A DNA stretch of 64,000 nucleotides from Lentisphaerota bacterium (GTDB taxonomy: Bacteria > Verrucomicrobiota > Lentisphaeria > Oligosphaerales > JABHEG01), in assembly GCA_018676675.1 (NCBI GenBank), contig JABHEG010000003.1, positions 1 through 64,000 of the forward strand, written 5' to 3'. Every line of letters starts with the position of its first letter. Position 1 is the first letter of the stretch. Shown one piece after another: positions 1 to 9,728 of the stretch. Position numbers and translations under genes: made by a program. The notes below the pieces were generated by a model. That model saw nothing but the letters and a program-made list of their open reading frames with translations. It was not told the DNA's origin and did no database searches.

Positions 1-87
1 CCGTAGCATCGTCGTTTCCCGGCGGGGCGGCTCTCGCGCGGAACCGACTCGGCGCGAAGCGCTTGCTGCCCTTGTGGTGTGGGCTCA

Positions 88-136
88 CTCCGCCGCCAGG
101 AAGACATACCCCAGGTATGCCTGTCTGGCGGCGGAG
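88..136. repeat. Long imperfect hairpin downstream of the Zn-protease gene
   Basis: A 12-bp perfect inverted repeat (arms 88-99 and 125-136, CTCCGCCGCCAG and its complement) encloses a second 6-bp stem (105-110 with 114-119) closed by a 3-nt loop. It lies about 58 bp past the stop of the minus-strand gene that ends at 194. No T-run follows, so it could be a terminator or a dispersed REP-like palindrome. I see no gene in 1-193. Confidence 0.5.
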
Positions 137-193
137 CACCCTCCCAGCCGCAATGGCGGCAATCAGGTGTACTCTGACTCCGACAGCTTGGTA

Positions 194-889
194 CTAGTCT
201 CGTCGTCCGCCGAGGAGGCCGCTGCGCAACAGGTAATAGAGGAGCGTCAGAATCGCCGTGACTGCGGATGCGACGTAGGTCAGGAACGCTGCATTGAGCA
301 CCTGTGCAGCCTCGTGTCGTTCCTGCTCTGTCACGATTCCTGACACCACCATTGCCTTCTTGGCGCGTGCTGTGGCATTCCACTCGACCGGCAGCGTCAC
401 AATGGCGAACAAGACGGCCATAAAGAAGAGCCCGACCCCCACCATTAGGAGTGGCCTGCTGCGCAGCAGGAGGCCCAGGAAGAACACGATGTAGGAGAAC
501 CTGCTGCCGAAGTTGGTGGCCGGGACGAGGACTGATCGCAGGCCGAGCATGGTGTAGTTGGTGGCGTCCTGCATGGCGTGTCCCGCTTCGTGGCAAGCCA
601 CGCCAACCGCGGCAAGGGAGGAGCTGCTGTATACCTGTTCTGACAGCCTCAACGTCTTGGACGAGGGATCGTAATGGTCAGTGAGCATGCCCCGAACGGG
701 CTCGATGACCACATCGCGGACACCTTGTTCGGCAAGCATGGTTGCGGCTGCCTGGGCTCCGGTCAATCCCCGACCTGAACGAACTTGAGAATAGCGGGCG
801 AAGGTTGACTTCGTGTAGAAGGATGCCCACAGAGCGAACAAGATACCCGGGAGTGCGAACACGAAGTACATCGGGTCAAAGTAATACAT
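194..889 (-). CDS. YugP-type neutral zinc metallopeptidase (membrane)
   Basis: This 231-residue protein is a predicted membrane-bound zinc protease of the Zn_peptidase_2 (PF04298, YugP) family. The zinc-binding motif HEAGH is at residues 100-104, and the downstream LPVEWNA segment matches the position of the family's third ligand. Hydrophobic segments lie near residues 7-23, 125-170 (two passes) and 200-225, so the active site should sit at the membrane. Length is typical of the family. The start ATG opens with MYYFDPMYF, a common N-terminus in these proteins. It is the last of four minus-strand genes (kinase, purB, transporter, protease), 77 bp after the transporter, but no functional link is evident. 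The substrate is unknown for most family members. Confidence 0.9.
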   Translation of the reverse strand: MYYFDPMYFVFALPGILFALWASFYTKSTFARYSQVRSGRGLTGAQAAATMLAEQGVRDVVIEPVRGMLTDHYDPSSKTLRLSEQVYSSSSLAAVGVACHEAGHAMQDATNYTMLGLRSVLVPATNFGSRFSYIVFFLGLLLRSRPLLMVGVGLFFMAVLFAIVTLPVEWNATARAKKAMVVSGIVTEQERHEAAQVLNAAFLTYVASAVTAILTLLYYLLRSGLLGGRRD

Positions 890-966
890 TCCATCTTTTC
901 CTGGCGTTAGGGGCGGTCGTTCAGAGGACCGTCTTCAGATCATTTCTGCCCTTCTTGGACACGCTC

Positions 967-2001
967 TCAAGCGCACAGTTTCCCAACCAGAAAGAGCGCC
1001 ACGGCCACGAGAAGTGTCAACGTGGGGATCTCGACAATATAGCTCCAGACCAGGAGCTTCGACATGGCCGTTTCATTGCGGTTGTGTATTTGGCACATGA
1101 CAGCCAGATTTGTGGCTGGGGGGACACCTGCCTCGATGAGCAACACGAGGAGACACATGGGGTCGTTGGGGATGACCCCAAGATGGAAAAGCCCCAGCAC
1201 CAATGGGATCCCCAGCGCGGGAAGCAACACGTAACGTCCGACGCACACGGTCGCGATATCGCGACGCCGGATTTCGGTGTTCGTTTGGCGTCGGTCTCCC
1301 AGGTTGGCGCCCAGAATGAGCAGCCCGCAGGGAATGGCAGCGGCTCCGAGAACGTTGGCTGCATCGAGGAACACCCGCAACGGGGCGCCCTCTTCGATCA
1401 AGAGCGCTCGAAACGGCGGAACGAGTCCCAGCGTGATTCCGGCAAGGACGCTCAGGACAGGTGGGGAAAGCAGCTGGCGCCAGCGCAGACGCTCGCCGTG
1501 CTCTCCTCCGAGGTAAGGGAACGCTATCCCCCACAGGCATGGGGAAAAGGCCATCAGGTACACTGAGACAAAAGCGATACCTCGATCTGCGGCCTGCGGG
1601 TCGCTCTGGAATTGCGGTGCTGCTGCCGCGACGGCTGCTACCAGCGTGAAGGGGATGTAACCGGAATTCCCGAATGCTGTGGCTGCCACCACGGCTCGGC
1701 GGAGATCCTTGCTGGGCTTCAGGAGGCGTACGAGTGCTTGCCCGATCCCCATGCCCAAGGCAGCATAGAGCAACGCGACCACAGGAATTGCGGCCCACTT
1801 ACAGAGACTGTCGAGGCTGGCATTGATGCTCAGTTTGGAGATGAGCATGCACGGTAGCAGGAGCAGCAGGATCACCCGACCGAGGCTTTTGCGGAAATCC
1901 CGGTTCATCACCCCGATGCGGCCGAGCCAGACGCCTCCTGCACAGACAAGACACACGCGTGCAACAGCAAGAAAGCTGGCGGTGAGAACGGGAAGGACCA
2001 C
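967..2001 (-). CDS. AEC-family (auxin efflux carrier-like) transporter
   Basis: This 344-residue polytopic membrane protein resembles the AEC family (PF03547), whose bacterial members move malate, malonate or other organic acids. About ten hydrophobic segments are spread over the whole length. They fall into two halves joined by a polar loop around residues 200-240, as is usual for the fold. The NSGYIPFTL segment near residue 110 and VPPATNLAVM near residue 290 fit the conserved crossover helices of the family. The start codon is GTG, with GGAG about 10 nt upstream. It follows purB by 68 bp on the same strand. The substrate cannot be read from the sequence. Confidence 0.82.
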   Translation of the reverse strand: MVLPVLTASFLAVARVCLVCAGGVWLGRIGVMNRDFRKSLGRVILLLLLPCMLISKLSINASLDSLCKWAAIPVVALLYAALGMGIGQALVRLLKPSKDLRRAVVAATAFGNSGYIPFTLVAAVAAAAPQFQSDPQAADRGIAFVSVYLMAFSPCLWGIAFPYLGGEHGERLRWRQLLSPPVLSVLAGITLGLVPPFRALLIEEGAPLRVFLDAANVLGAAAIPCGLLILGANLGDRRQTNTEIRRRDIATVCVGRYVLLPALGIPLVLGLFHLGVIPNDPMCLLVLLIEAGVPPATNLAVMCQIHNRNETAMSKLLVWSYIVEIPTLTLLVAVALFLVGKLCA

Positions 2002-2069
2002 AGGGAAGCTACTCCGTGTTCACGCGGTGTCGGCTTTGGGCGGCAGCGTGAGCGGCACGTGAGGCGTCG

Positions 2070-3503
2070 CTACACGTTCACTTCGCCCAAGGCGTTCACG
2101 GCATCCGCGTGCCGGTTCAGTACAGGAGTGACACAGTCAGCGAGGAAGCGGTCAACTTGCTCCGGCGCCCGGCCGACAAAGCGTCGTGGATCGAGGATGT
2201 CATCCAGGCAGTCGTGAACGGCGGCAAAACGGTCGTCATCTCTGATCAGATCAATAAGGTTGTTCGGACGGCCGTGCTCTTTGACCGTTCGTGAGGCCTC
2301 CATCGAGTGTTCGCGAATCGCCTCGTGGATGTCCTGGCGGTCCCCACCGGCCTTCACGCACGCCATGATGATGACTTCGGTGGCCATGAAGGGAAGCTCA
2401 GCCTGGATATGCTTGGCGATGACGTTGGGCCAGACCTGGAGCCCGTCGGCGATGTTGGCTGCCAGCGAGAGGATGACATCCACGCCAAGGAAGCCCTGGG
2501 GCAGACTGAGACGGCGATTGGCGGAGTCGTCCAAGGTGCGTTCCATCCACTGGTTCGCATGTGTCTGAGCGGCGTTGGCGGAAAGCGAGATGACAAAACG
2601 AGCCAGCGAGCATACGCGCTCACTGCGCATCGGGTTCCGTTTGTAGGCCATGGCGCTTGAGCCGACCTGCTTCTTGCCGAAAGGCTCTTCCACTTCCTTG
2701 AGGTGGGCAAGTAAGCGGATGTCGCTGGCCATCTTGGCGGCGGACTGCGCGATGCCGGAGAGGAGTGCGAGGGCTTGGAAGTCGATCTTGCGCGAGTACG
2801 TCTGGCCGGAGACAGGTACGGAGTTCCCGAATCCCAACAGCTCCGTGACTCGCTCGTTCAGTGTCTCGACTTTGCCATGGTCGCCATCGAAAAGCTCCAG
2901 GAAGCTTGCCTGTGTTCCGGTTGTGCCCTTTACACCGCGGAAGGGGAGGTCGGCAATGAATGTCTCCACCTGCTCCAAGTCCATAAGGAAATCATAGAGC
3001 CAGAGCGTGGCACGCTTCCCTACGGTCGTGAGCTGGGCAGGTTGAAAGTGGGTGAACCCAAGCGTGGGGAGGTCTCTGTACTCTCTGGCCACATCACGGA
3101 GGCGGGCGACAACCGCAACCAGCTTGTCCTGCACAAGCTCCATGGCTTCGCGCAGCTGGATCAGTTCTGTGTTGTCAGTGACGAAGCAACTGGTGGCCCC
3201 TAGGTGGATGATGGGACGGGCCTCCGGGCACTGTTCGCCGAACGCGTGGACATGGCTCATGACGTCATGCCGGACTTCCTTCTCCCTGGCCTCGGCGACC
3301 TCAAAGTTCACGTTGTCGACGTACGCCCGCATCTGCTCCAGCTGGGTGTCGGTGATTCCCAGACCCAGTTCCTGTTCCGCCTGTGCCAGAGCGATCCACA
3401 GTTTGCGCCAGGTCGAGAACTTCTTCTGCGGTGACCAGACGGCGTTCATTTCGCGGCTGGCGTAGCGCTGGGAGAGAGGATTTTCGTAGAGATCGCGGCT
3501 CAT
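2070..3503 (-). CDS. purB: Adenylosuccinate lyase
   Basis: Adenylosuccinate lyase acts twice in purine synthesis, removing fumarate from SAICAR and from adenylosuccinate. The fumarase/aspartase-superfamily signature reads [14 protein letters not shown], and [13 protein letters not shown] provides the substrate-binding region. These motifs and the length (477 residues from this start) resemble the animal-type ADSL ([15 protein letters not shown]) more than the short B. subtilis-type enzyme. The reading frame is open up to 3596 but would then overlap the kinase gene. I chose the ATG at 3503 (MSRDLYENP) because homology starts there; an ATG at 3515 is equally possible. No strong ribosome-binding site is seen for either. 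Confidence 0.93.
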   Translation of the reverse strand: MSRDLYENPLSQRYASREMNAVWSPQKKFSTWRKLWIALAQAEQELGLGITDTQLEQMRAYVDNVNFEVAEAREKEVRHDVMSHVHAFGEQCPEARPIIHLGATSCFVTDNTELIQLREAMELVQDKLVAVVARLRDVAREYRDLPTLGFTHFQPAQLTTVGKRATLWLYDFLMDLEQVETFIADLPFRGVKGTTGTQASFLELFDGDHGKVETLNERVTELLGFGNSVPVSGQTYSRKIDFQALALLSGIAQSAAKMASDIRLLAHLKEVEEPFGKKQVGSSAMAYKRNPMRSERVCSLARFVISLSANAAQTHANQWMERTLDDSANRRLSLPQGFLGVDVILSLAANIADGLQVWPNVIAKHIQAELPFMATEVIIMACVKAGGDRQDIHEAIREHSMEASRTVKEHGRPNNLIDLIRDDDRFAAVHDCLDDILDPRRFVGRAPEQVDRFLADCVTPVLNRHADAVNALGEVNV

Positions 3504-3555
3504 GGGCAGTCTCATCGTTTGCTTGTTGTCTGGGGAGCTGTGGGCTGGGGGCTGA

Positions 3556-4803
3556 TCAGCCTCGGTGTTTGAGGTCGATCCCCAAGTCTTTGCCAATCCG
3601 GACCAGGCTGTTGATCACTGTATTCGCATTGCGGATGCGGTTCTCTCTCCGCGGGATTGTGCAGCGTCGGATGAGTTCAAGGAGCATGGGGATGTCCTGC
3701 ACTTCCGGGATCTCAGTGACCAGTGGATCCATTGAGTTCTCCAAGTGGAACTTGGCCTCCATCCGGGTGCTGCGCTCGCGCAAAGCGTCTTGGGCCTGAA
3801 GGAGTGGGCGTCCGCCGAAGATGACCGCGAACGTCACGCCCAGTGCGAAGATGTCGGTTGCCTCATCGACGTATTTGCAGACCAGCTGCTCAGGCGAGAG
3901 GTAGCCTGCGGTTCCGACGATAGACTGGGGTTTCCAGCCAATCGGTGCCGTGACTCCGAAATCGATGAGCTTCACCGTGCCGTCGGACACCATCACATTG
4001 GATGGCTTCATATCCAGATGGACATATCCCATATGGTGCATGAAGCGAAGCGCCAGGGCCGTCTGAAAGAAGTAATCGATCTTCTGTTCGAGCGAGAGGG
4101 ATTTCTGAATGCCCTTCTCGCTGAGATCATGCCCGTCGATGTACTCCATCAGCAGGTCGTAGCCCAACTCGACCATCCATGGTTTGACTTTTCTCAGCTC
4201 GAACATGCGCACGACAGGGAGCGTGCCGTGTCCTTGCTGGAGCTTCTGGCCCACCTCGAATTCGTTCTTGATGTGGCGCACTTTCGCCGCATAGGAGACT
4301 TTGAGTTTGCCTTCTTCCTTCTTGGTCACTCCGGAGCTCGTGAGCCGGCCGATTACCGTGCGAATGGCCTTGACACAGTACTGAGCTCCGTGGTTCCCTG
4401 AGGCCAGATAGAGCACACTTTCAGCGCCCCGAGCAATCCGTTCCGTGATCTTATAGCCGAATGCCGAGGGGGCGCTGCTGGTGTCGTCGGTGTCGGTGAT
4501 GGCGCCCTCATCCCAGATAAAAGGGCGTGTGCCGTCCACATCAGCGGGGGGGGGCACCATGGAGGCGGGCAGATCCGCTTGCGCGTCGACGTCGATATAG
4601 GTTCGCGGGGGCTGGTCTTGAGAAGTGGGGGCGGCACCGGCAGGCTCCGGATGGGGCTCCGGTCCAATGGGGGCAGCTGGTTCAGCGGGGCCGGACGGAG
4701 CAGCAGGACGCGGCTCGTCAAAGAGCGGGAGTCTGCGTGTTTCGCTCTTTTGGGAGCGCTTTTGCGCAGGGGCACCGTCGGATTGTGTTTCGTTGCTTGC
4801 CAT
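3556..4803 (-). CDS. Serine/threonine protein kinase (Hanks type)
   Basis: A 415-residue soluble protein kinase. Residues 1-115 are proline- and alanine-rich and look disordered. The kinase domain runs from about 117 to 390: glycine loop [11 protein letters not shown] near 119-129, probable ATP-binding lysine in VKAIRT (K145), catalytic loop HLDMKPSN (262-269), DFG at 281-283 and [10 protein letters not shown] (297-306). The catalytic loop has HLD in place of HRD, so activation-loop phosphorylation may not be needed (non-RD type). No membrane segment or sensor domain is present, unlike many PknB-type kinases. purB starts about 50 bp downstream on the same strand. The target is unknown. Confidence 0.92.
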   Translation of the reverse strand: MASNETQSDGAPAQKRSQKSETRRLPLFDEPRPAAPSGPAEPAAPIGPEPHPEPAGAAPTSQDQPPRTYIDVDAQADLPASMVPPPADVDGTRPFIWDEGAITDTDDTSSAPSAFGYKITERIARGAESVLYLASGNHGAQYCVKAIRTVIGRLTSSGVTKKEEGKLKVSYAAKVRHIKNEFEVGQKLQQGHGTLPVVRMFELRKVKPWMVELGYDLLMEYIDGHDLSEKGIQKSLSLEQKIDYFFQTALALRFMHHMGYVHLDMKPSNVMVSDGTVKLIDFGVTAPIGWKPQSIVGTAGYLSPEQLVCKYVDEATDIFALGVTFAVIFGGRPLLQAQDALRERSTRMEAKFHLENSMDPLVTEIPEVQDIPMLLELIRRCTIPRRENRIRNANTVINSLVRIGKDLGIDLKHRG

Positions 4804-5189
4804 CTCGACTCAGGAAAAAGGCGCATTGGCATCCAGTCCCACCGCTGGACTGCGAGAATGCCTATCGATTAAGCCTTCGCTGGGCCTAAGCCCATGCGCG
4901 ATCTCAGCGAGATCCTCCCTACTGGGACTGAGCTACCCAATCCCCCGACAGGCTGAATCACTGGCCATCTTGACAAGGTGGGCCGACAGCCATGATTTTC
5001 ACGTTGGGTAAAATAGCCTCGCGCACGAGGATTGCCAGAACTCGGGGCATGATCCATGGCGCGTTTCAGGGCCGTAGCGCAGGTCTCTTATTACTGTCGT
5101 ATATTGGTAGTTCGCGGGTGGAACGGCGACTGCTTCTCTCGCCGAAGCGCCTGCACCCACAGCCGAGCTGGATAGTTTGGAGTAGAGCA
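4804..5189. other. Divergent intergenic region between kinase and glycosidase genes
   Basis: The 386 bp separate two divergently transcribed genes and should hold both promoters. A TTGACA box at 4970-4975 and a TAAAAT at 5009-5014 are seen, but their 33-nt spacing does not make a promoter. The frame of the downstream gene stays open to 4992, but those codons show no protein-like composition. Confidence 0.5.
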
Positions 5190-8100
5190 ATGGGACCGTT
5201 GAGATACGTGAGTTGGGGATGGCTTCTTGTGGGGATTCTGGCAGTGTCGGGTGCTTGTGCCCGGGAGTTGGAGTGGCGCTTCGTTTACGATGTCGAATGC
5301 TTGCACAACGCGGATCAGGTTACACTGGCAATGCCCGGGGCGAACGGGACTGAGGGGGCCTTCCGTCTAGTCCACACTCGGGGGGATTGGGCCCGTTTCA
5401 ACTGGCCTCGTTTCGCTCCCGTCGATGGCCTCAGCATTTTGGTGTTTTCAGCCCGTCGTGAGGATGAAGCCCCGGGACGCATCACCGTTCGTGTCCGGCA
5501 CCGGGCAGGAACCGAGTGGCAGAGCGGCCGGCTTGAGCTGACTCCGAACTGGGCGACATTCTCGCTTGAGGCGGCGGATTTTAGTCTGTTCCGTGGAGGG
5601 GAGGCGGCCACCACGCCCCCGCTTTCGTTGTCTGATGCAGTGCAGTTTCAGATTGTCCCGGACAGTTCTGGTGAGGGGAAGGGAACCTTCCTTGTCGATG
5701 AGATCCATGGGCTCCCGGAAGGGCCGAGTTTCGTAGCCGGGAAAGACGAACTGGAGGCTGTCCCGGACGCGACGACTCAGGAGTATGAACGGCTGCGTGA
5801 CTTGTGCGCTCGATGGCAGTTCGAGGAGGGCCGCCTGAGGGAGGAAACAGGACAGGCCCGGGTGTGGCTGAAGAGACTCCTGGATACCCAACGCTCCTGG
5901 GCTGATGAGCGTACCCGCTCAGCGTTTGCAGCCGATGCGGCCGGTCGCAGGCATCCCTGGCAGACCTTTGGCGTCGCCACGCTGATGCCCGAGGCCGCCG
6001 ATGGAGCTCAACGTCGTCTGACTCGGGTTGTGTACGACGGGATGATTGAGGCAGTTGAGAGGCAGCCTGTGGAACCGTTGGTAGAGGACTGGGAAGCTGT
6101 GACTCCCTCCGCCAGCCGTCTCTACGACGCTCCGGAGCCGGCTGATCCGGTGGTTGTTGCTGATACGGATGGCTCCATGCTCCAACACAGTCTTCGGTTC
6201 AGTGCGGCGGCCACACGCCAGACCGTTTTCACCACCATCACCTTCCCGGAGCCAGTTGATGTGACCGACCGAACTGTCGTTCTGCGCATGCGTACCAACG
6301 TGGGGCCTCTGAATGACCGCTACCCTTTCCTCTTGCGATTGTGGACGAACGACGTGAGCGGCAAAGAGTCGTGGGCTGACTTCGCCCCGAAGACAAAGCC
6401 GGAGCGGAGCTGGGACGACATCACGTTCAGCGTCTCAAGCCCCGTGAGAGGCGTTCGGTTCACTCCGTCGTCCTGCTACCGACTGAGCTTGCGCTTTGAA
6501 AATCGGCAGGGCACAGGGGAGCAGGCTTTCGACGTTGACATCAGGTCAATCCAGCTGGCGAGCCCGGACGCAGTCACGAAGACGCGCCACATGCTCCTGC
6601 GCGATCGGCTGACTGGGGTCAGGGGGGCGCGCCTGGCACGCTACCGGGTGTTTGACCGGATTGCGGCCGAGGAGCGTCGAATCCGACAGATGCCTGGCTT
6701 GTGGGAGGCCTATGCCGCCAGCTTTGCGCAGCCAATCCGACGATCTGCCGCGCCTACAGGGGGAGGACAGTCCGGGCTACCGGAGGAGTTGCCACAGGGA
6801 CTACCGGAATTGGCATTGCGGGCACAGGTGACCGCTGTGGGGCAGGGCGCAGGCCTCCACGTTGCTCTGCTGGAGCCTATGCCGGCCGACGCCACTTTCT
6901 GTCTTGACGTTCGGGACATCGATGGCAAGCTTCTGGCACACGCGACGTCTCGGAAGACGCCTGTTGTGTTGCCGATCCCTCAGGTGGGGCTGTGGGCACC
7001 GGGGGCGTCCAGACTCTATCTGCTACGTGCGTGTGCCCTGCGTGGAGAGGCGATCCTCTCGAGCTCTGAGAAGCGGGTGGGCCTGCGCACTGTGACTGTC
7101 GGTCCGAATCCTGTTGGTACCACCTTGCGGCATGCGCGACGTTCTGGTGAACCGGATTCTTCCATCCTGTGGAACGGGCTCCCGCGGTTTCCCCGGGTGG
7201 CCTGCTACCACTGGCCGAAGCGGATCGAGACGGCCCAGTCCGGCGTGCGTATGCTGGGGGATCTGTGGATGGACGGATATCGGCGGTACGGCCTGTCACA
7301 CCGGCCCGGTAGCTGGGATCTGTGTGAACGCTACGGGATCACGCAGTTTGCCTCGTTAGCCCCGCGATACGGCTCCGTCAAGAGTTGGTTCGATGTCCCG
7401 AGATTGGCCCGCGGGTACGCGGCCGTTTGTCGCGCGTTGCGTTCTGACGCTGACCGCGCCTTCCAGGACATGATTCAAGTGGGCAATGAGGTCGAGCTCG
7501 CAATGTGGGGCGCAGACTTGGCCGAGGCCTTGCCCGATGCTCTCTACCACCCGATCGACATGGCAGCGGAGACTCTCAGGAGAGAGGTCCAGCCATCTGC
7601 GCCGGTGATGTATGTCCGAGCCGGTTCGTTTCGGCGGGTGCCGCCGTTGCCGCACGAGCAGGTTTGTGGTGTGAACCAGTACACGGGGCGGTACGGTGGG
7701 CGGGCGGACGAAGCCGGGAGGAACCTGGCGGAGTTGGCCCGAGAGAGCATGTTGGCGGGGCGCCCCCTGATGATCACAGAGTGGAATGGGCCCAAGTACT
7801 CGTGGGCGACTCGTGGGATTGGCGGCGTCACCCGGAGAGGGGCCGCTTACTACCTCGAACAGTATTACCGGGCGATGGTTGGGACGCCGGGCATCGTGGG
7901 GTCCAGTGAGTTCACGCTGAACTGGATTATTGCCCCGTTTGAAGACCTGACTAATCAAACGCGTGAGGAAGCATGGAAGGGGCGCCCGAAGCACTCAAAA
8001 TTCGGTGGCGGATACACGGCTGATCATGTCCCTGAGGTGGGCCCTCCGGACGCAGTCCGTGGACCGTGTTTCCAGGCCGCCCAGGGATTCCAAAGCCCGC

Positions 8101-9644
8101 TCTACGCTATCGTGAACTCCCCTGGGATGGTGGTTGTCATGTGCACCCCCCAGGCCCGAGCGGCCGCGGAGCGCATCGCCCGACCCCTTCGACGGTTGGG
8201 GAAGAAGCTCGACGTCCGGACAATCGGTGAGTCCGAGGGCTCGTTGCCGGACGCCCATGTTGTCATCCTCGCGCATCCCCGGGACACATCCCCTACGGTC
8301 GGAGCTTTGGTGGAGGCCGGGTTGGTTGAGCCAGTCCCGGCGATGGTCGGCGATGCGCCGGAGCCGACGATTCAGCGTCGTGTGCACCCGGGGTCCCCAG
8401 ACTGTCTGCTTGTCCTGCTTAGTGCACCCGATATCGAGGCCTTTGGGCGCGGCACCGAGCGCTTGGAGCGAGCAGCTGAAGCGCTCGTGTCGCTGGCCGA
8501 GCTGGAGGGGGCGATGCCCCGCGTGCTCGCGTTGACGGATCCTGCTCTGGTACGGTACTACACGAGCTACATTCTTGAGTTCGCGGCTCGCGGTTATTTG
8601 CAGGGAGGGGACGACACACGTACTGCGTTTGAGCCGGACGAGTTCGTCGATGCAGGTGGGAATCTGAATGGAGTGTGGGAGGACCTTGGAGCTGTGGTGC
8701 TGGACGTGGCCCGGCCCCTGACGGCAGATGAGCTCTTCCTGGTGAATACCTTCCTTGAGCATGGCTGCAACGTGGTGATCACTCGGCCATGCTACGCTGC
8801 CAATGCCGTCTTTCGGGAGCAGTTTCCCGTGGAATTCGTCGGGGACTACGCTTTGAGTCGGCACTACAGACTCGCTGCCCCCATCCGTGCGCCGATCCCG
8901 GTCCGTGATCTTGGGGGGATCGATGTAGACGCCATTGCTCGCTTTCGCGGCGAGCATGTGGGCGCCCCTGAACTGAGCGTAACTGGGTTTCGGGCTCCGG
9001 GAGGGACTCCTCTTGCCTGGGCCGATGATGGGACTCCGGTGCTCGCGATGTGGGCGCGGGAACGCGGCCGAGTGTTCCTGATCGGTGCGGCTTGCGGGGC
9101 CGCGGCCCGAGTGCATTGGCGGGTAACCCAATCCGGGCAGACCCATCACCTCTACGACCGTGATACGGCGTGTGGCCTCGAGCGGCTGACTCGCGTTTTG
9201 GTCAACTGCTGTCGGTTTGCCATGCCGGAGCGTCGGCTCCTGCCTCGCTTGTTCGTTGACATCGAGTGCGAGTCGACGGTTGTCGAACCAGGTGACGGGG
9301 CGGTGGTCCGCGTCTGTCTGACGGATGTGGAGGGCAGGGCGGTGGCCGGTGGTCTGCGGGCACGTTCACGGCTGACGACTGACGGGCGTGCCCGGAACTC
9401 AAGTCCGTACCGGACGTTGAGCCCGGCACAGGACGGCGTTTACACGGTGTCCTGCCGTGCCGGAGAGCGCCCTGAACACGGCGCTGTTCCCGGTGTGAAC
9501 AGCGTGCCTTTTGTGCTCCCATCCCCACCTGCCGGGGAGCTTCTTCTCAGCCTCCAGTTCAAGGCCTACGCGGCTGGCCACATACCCGCAGATGCGGCGG
9601 TCGCCCTGGTGGTTGCTCCCGACGACGGGAAAGGCGGGGATTGA
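5190..9644 (+). CDS. Very large secreted glycoside hydrolase-like protein
   Basis: From this start the product has 1484 residues and begins with a signal peptide (hydrophobic WLLVGILAVSGACA). The start was placed at the ATG opening MGPLRYVSW, because the 66 codons upstream lack protein character. Residues 30-200 and 320-500 look like beta-sandwich carbohydrate-binding modules. Residues 690-960 resemble a clan GH-A TIM barrel. It contains a GNEVE segment with a putative acid/base Glu near residue 767, and TEWNG with a putative nucleophile Glu near residue 864, at the ends of strands 4 and 7. The last 500 residues are flavodoxin-like and beta-rich and I cannot assign them. The fold is suggested by these motifs only; the family and polysaccharide are unknown. 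The flanking genes encode sugar enzymes, which supports a role in glycan breakdown. Confidence 0.72.
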   Translation: MGPLRYVSWGWLLVGILAVSGACARELEWRFVYDVECLHNADQVTLAMPGANGTEGAFRLVHTRGDWARFNWPRFAPVDGLSILVFSARREDEAPGRITVRVRHRAGTEWQSGRLELTPNWATFSLEAADFSLFRGGEAATTPPLSLSDAVQFQIVPDSSGEGKGTFLVDEIHGLPEGPSFVAGKDELEAVPDATTQEYERLRDLCARWQFEEGRLREETGQARVWLKRLLDTQRSWADERTRSAFAADAAGRRHPWQTFGVATLMPEAADGAQRRLTRVVYDGMIEAVERQPVEPLVEDWEAVTPSASRLYDAPEPADPVVVADTDGSMLQHSLRFSAAATRQTVFTTITFPEPVDVTDRTVVLRMRTNVGPLNDRYPFLLRLWTNDVSGKESWADFAPKTKPERSWDDITFSVSSPVRGVRFTPSSCYRLSLRFENRQGTGEQAFDVDIRSIQLASPDAVTKTRHMLLRDRLTGVRGARLARYRVFDRIAAEERRIRQMPGLWEAYAASFAQPIRRSAAPTGGGQSGLPEELPQGLPELALRAQVTAVGQGAGLHVALLEPMPADATFCLDVRDIDGKLLAHATSRKTPVVLPIPQVGLWAPGASRLYLLRACALRGEAILSSSEKRVGLRTVTVGPNPVGTTLRHARRSGEPDSSILWNGLPRFPRVACYHWPKRIETAQSGVRMLGDLWMDGYRRYGLSHRPGSWDLCERYGITQFASLAPRYGSVKSWFDVPRLARGYAAVCRALRSDADRAFQDMIQVGNEVELAMWGADLAEALPDALYHPIDMAAETLRREVQPSAPVMYVRAGSFRRVPPLPHEQVCGVNQYTGRYGGRADEAGRNLAELARESMLAGRPLMITEWNGPKYSWATRGIGGVTRRGAAYYLEQYYRAMVGTPGIVGSSEFTLNWIIAPFEDLTNQTREEAWKGRPKHSKFGGGYTADHVPEVGPPDAVRGPCFQAAQGFQSPLYAIVNSPGMVVVMCTPQARAAAERIARPLRRLGKKLDVRTIGESEGSLPDAHVVILAHPRDTSPTVGALVEAGLVEPVPAMVGDAPEPTIQRRVHPGSPDCLLVLLSAPDIEAFGRGTERLERAAEALVSLAELEGAMPRVLALTDPALVRYYTSYILEFAARGYLQGGDDTRTAFEPDEFVDAGGNLNGVWEDLGAVVLDVARPLTADELFLVNTFLEHGCNVVITRPCYAANAVFREQFPVEFVGDYALSRHYRLAAPIRAPIPVRDLGGIDVDAIARFRGEHVGAPELSVTGFRAPGGTPLAWADDGTPVLAMWARERGRVFLIGAACGAAARVHWRVTQSGQTHHLYDRDTACGLERLTRVLVNCCRFAMPERRLLPRLFVDIECESTVVEPGDGAVVRVCLTDVEGRAVAGGLRARSRLTTDGRARNSSPYRTLSPAQDGVYTVSCRAGERPEHGAVPGVNSVPFVLPSPPAGELLLSLQFKAYAAGHIPADAAVALVVAPDDGKGGD

Positions 9645-9656
9645 CCTGAGTGCGAG

Positions 9657-9678
9657 CTCTGCCGTTGTCCTGGCAGAG
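9657..9678 (+). terminator. Stem-loop after the glycosidase gene
   Basis: A 7-bp perfect stem (CTCTGCC at 9657-9663 with GGCAGAG at 9672-9678) and an 8-nt loop lie 12 bp past the stop codon, between convergent genes. No T-run follows, so the terminator call is tentative. Confidence 0.4.
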
Positions 9679-9728
9679 GGGACCTGTGAAGGCCTCCCCC
9701 ATGGACGCTGTCGTTCTCGGCGTCTCCT

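Noticed and set aside
742..1566. 274-codon plus-strand frame opposite the AEC transporter
   Set aside because: Polar, motif-free translation against a clear membrane protein on the other strand.
4970..5014. TTGACA and TAAAAT as a sigma-70 promoter
   Set aside because: The spacing is 33 nt, far from 16-18.
7995..9149. 384-codon minus-strand frame inside the large glycosidase gene
   Set aside because: Antisense shadow; the plus frame is continuous and protein-like.
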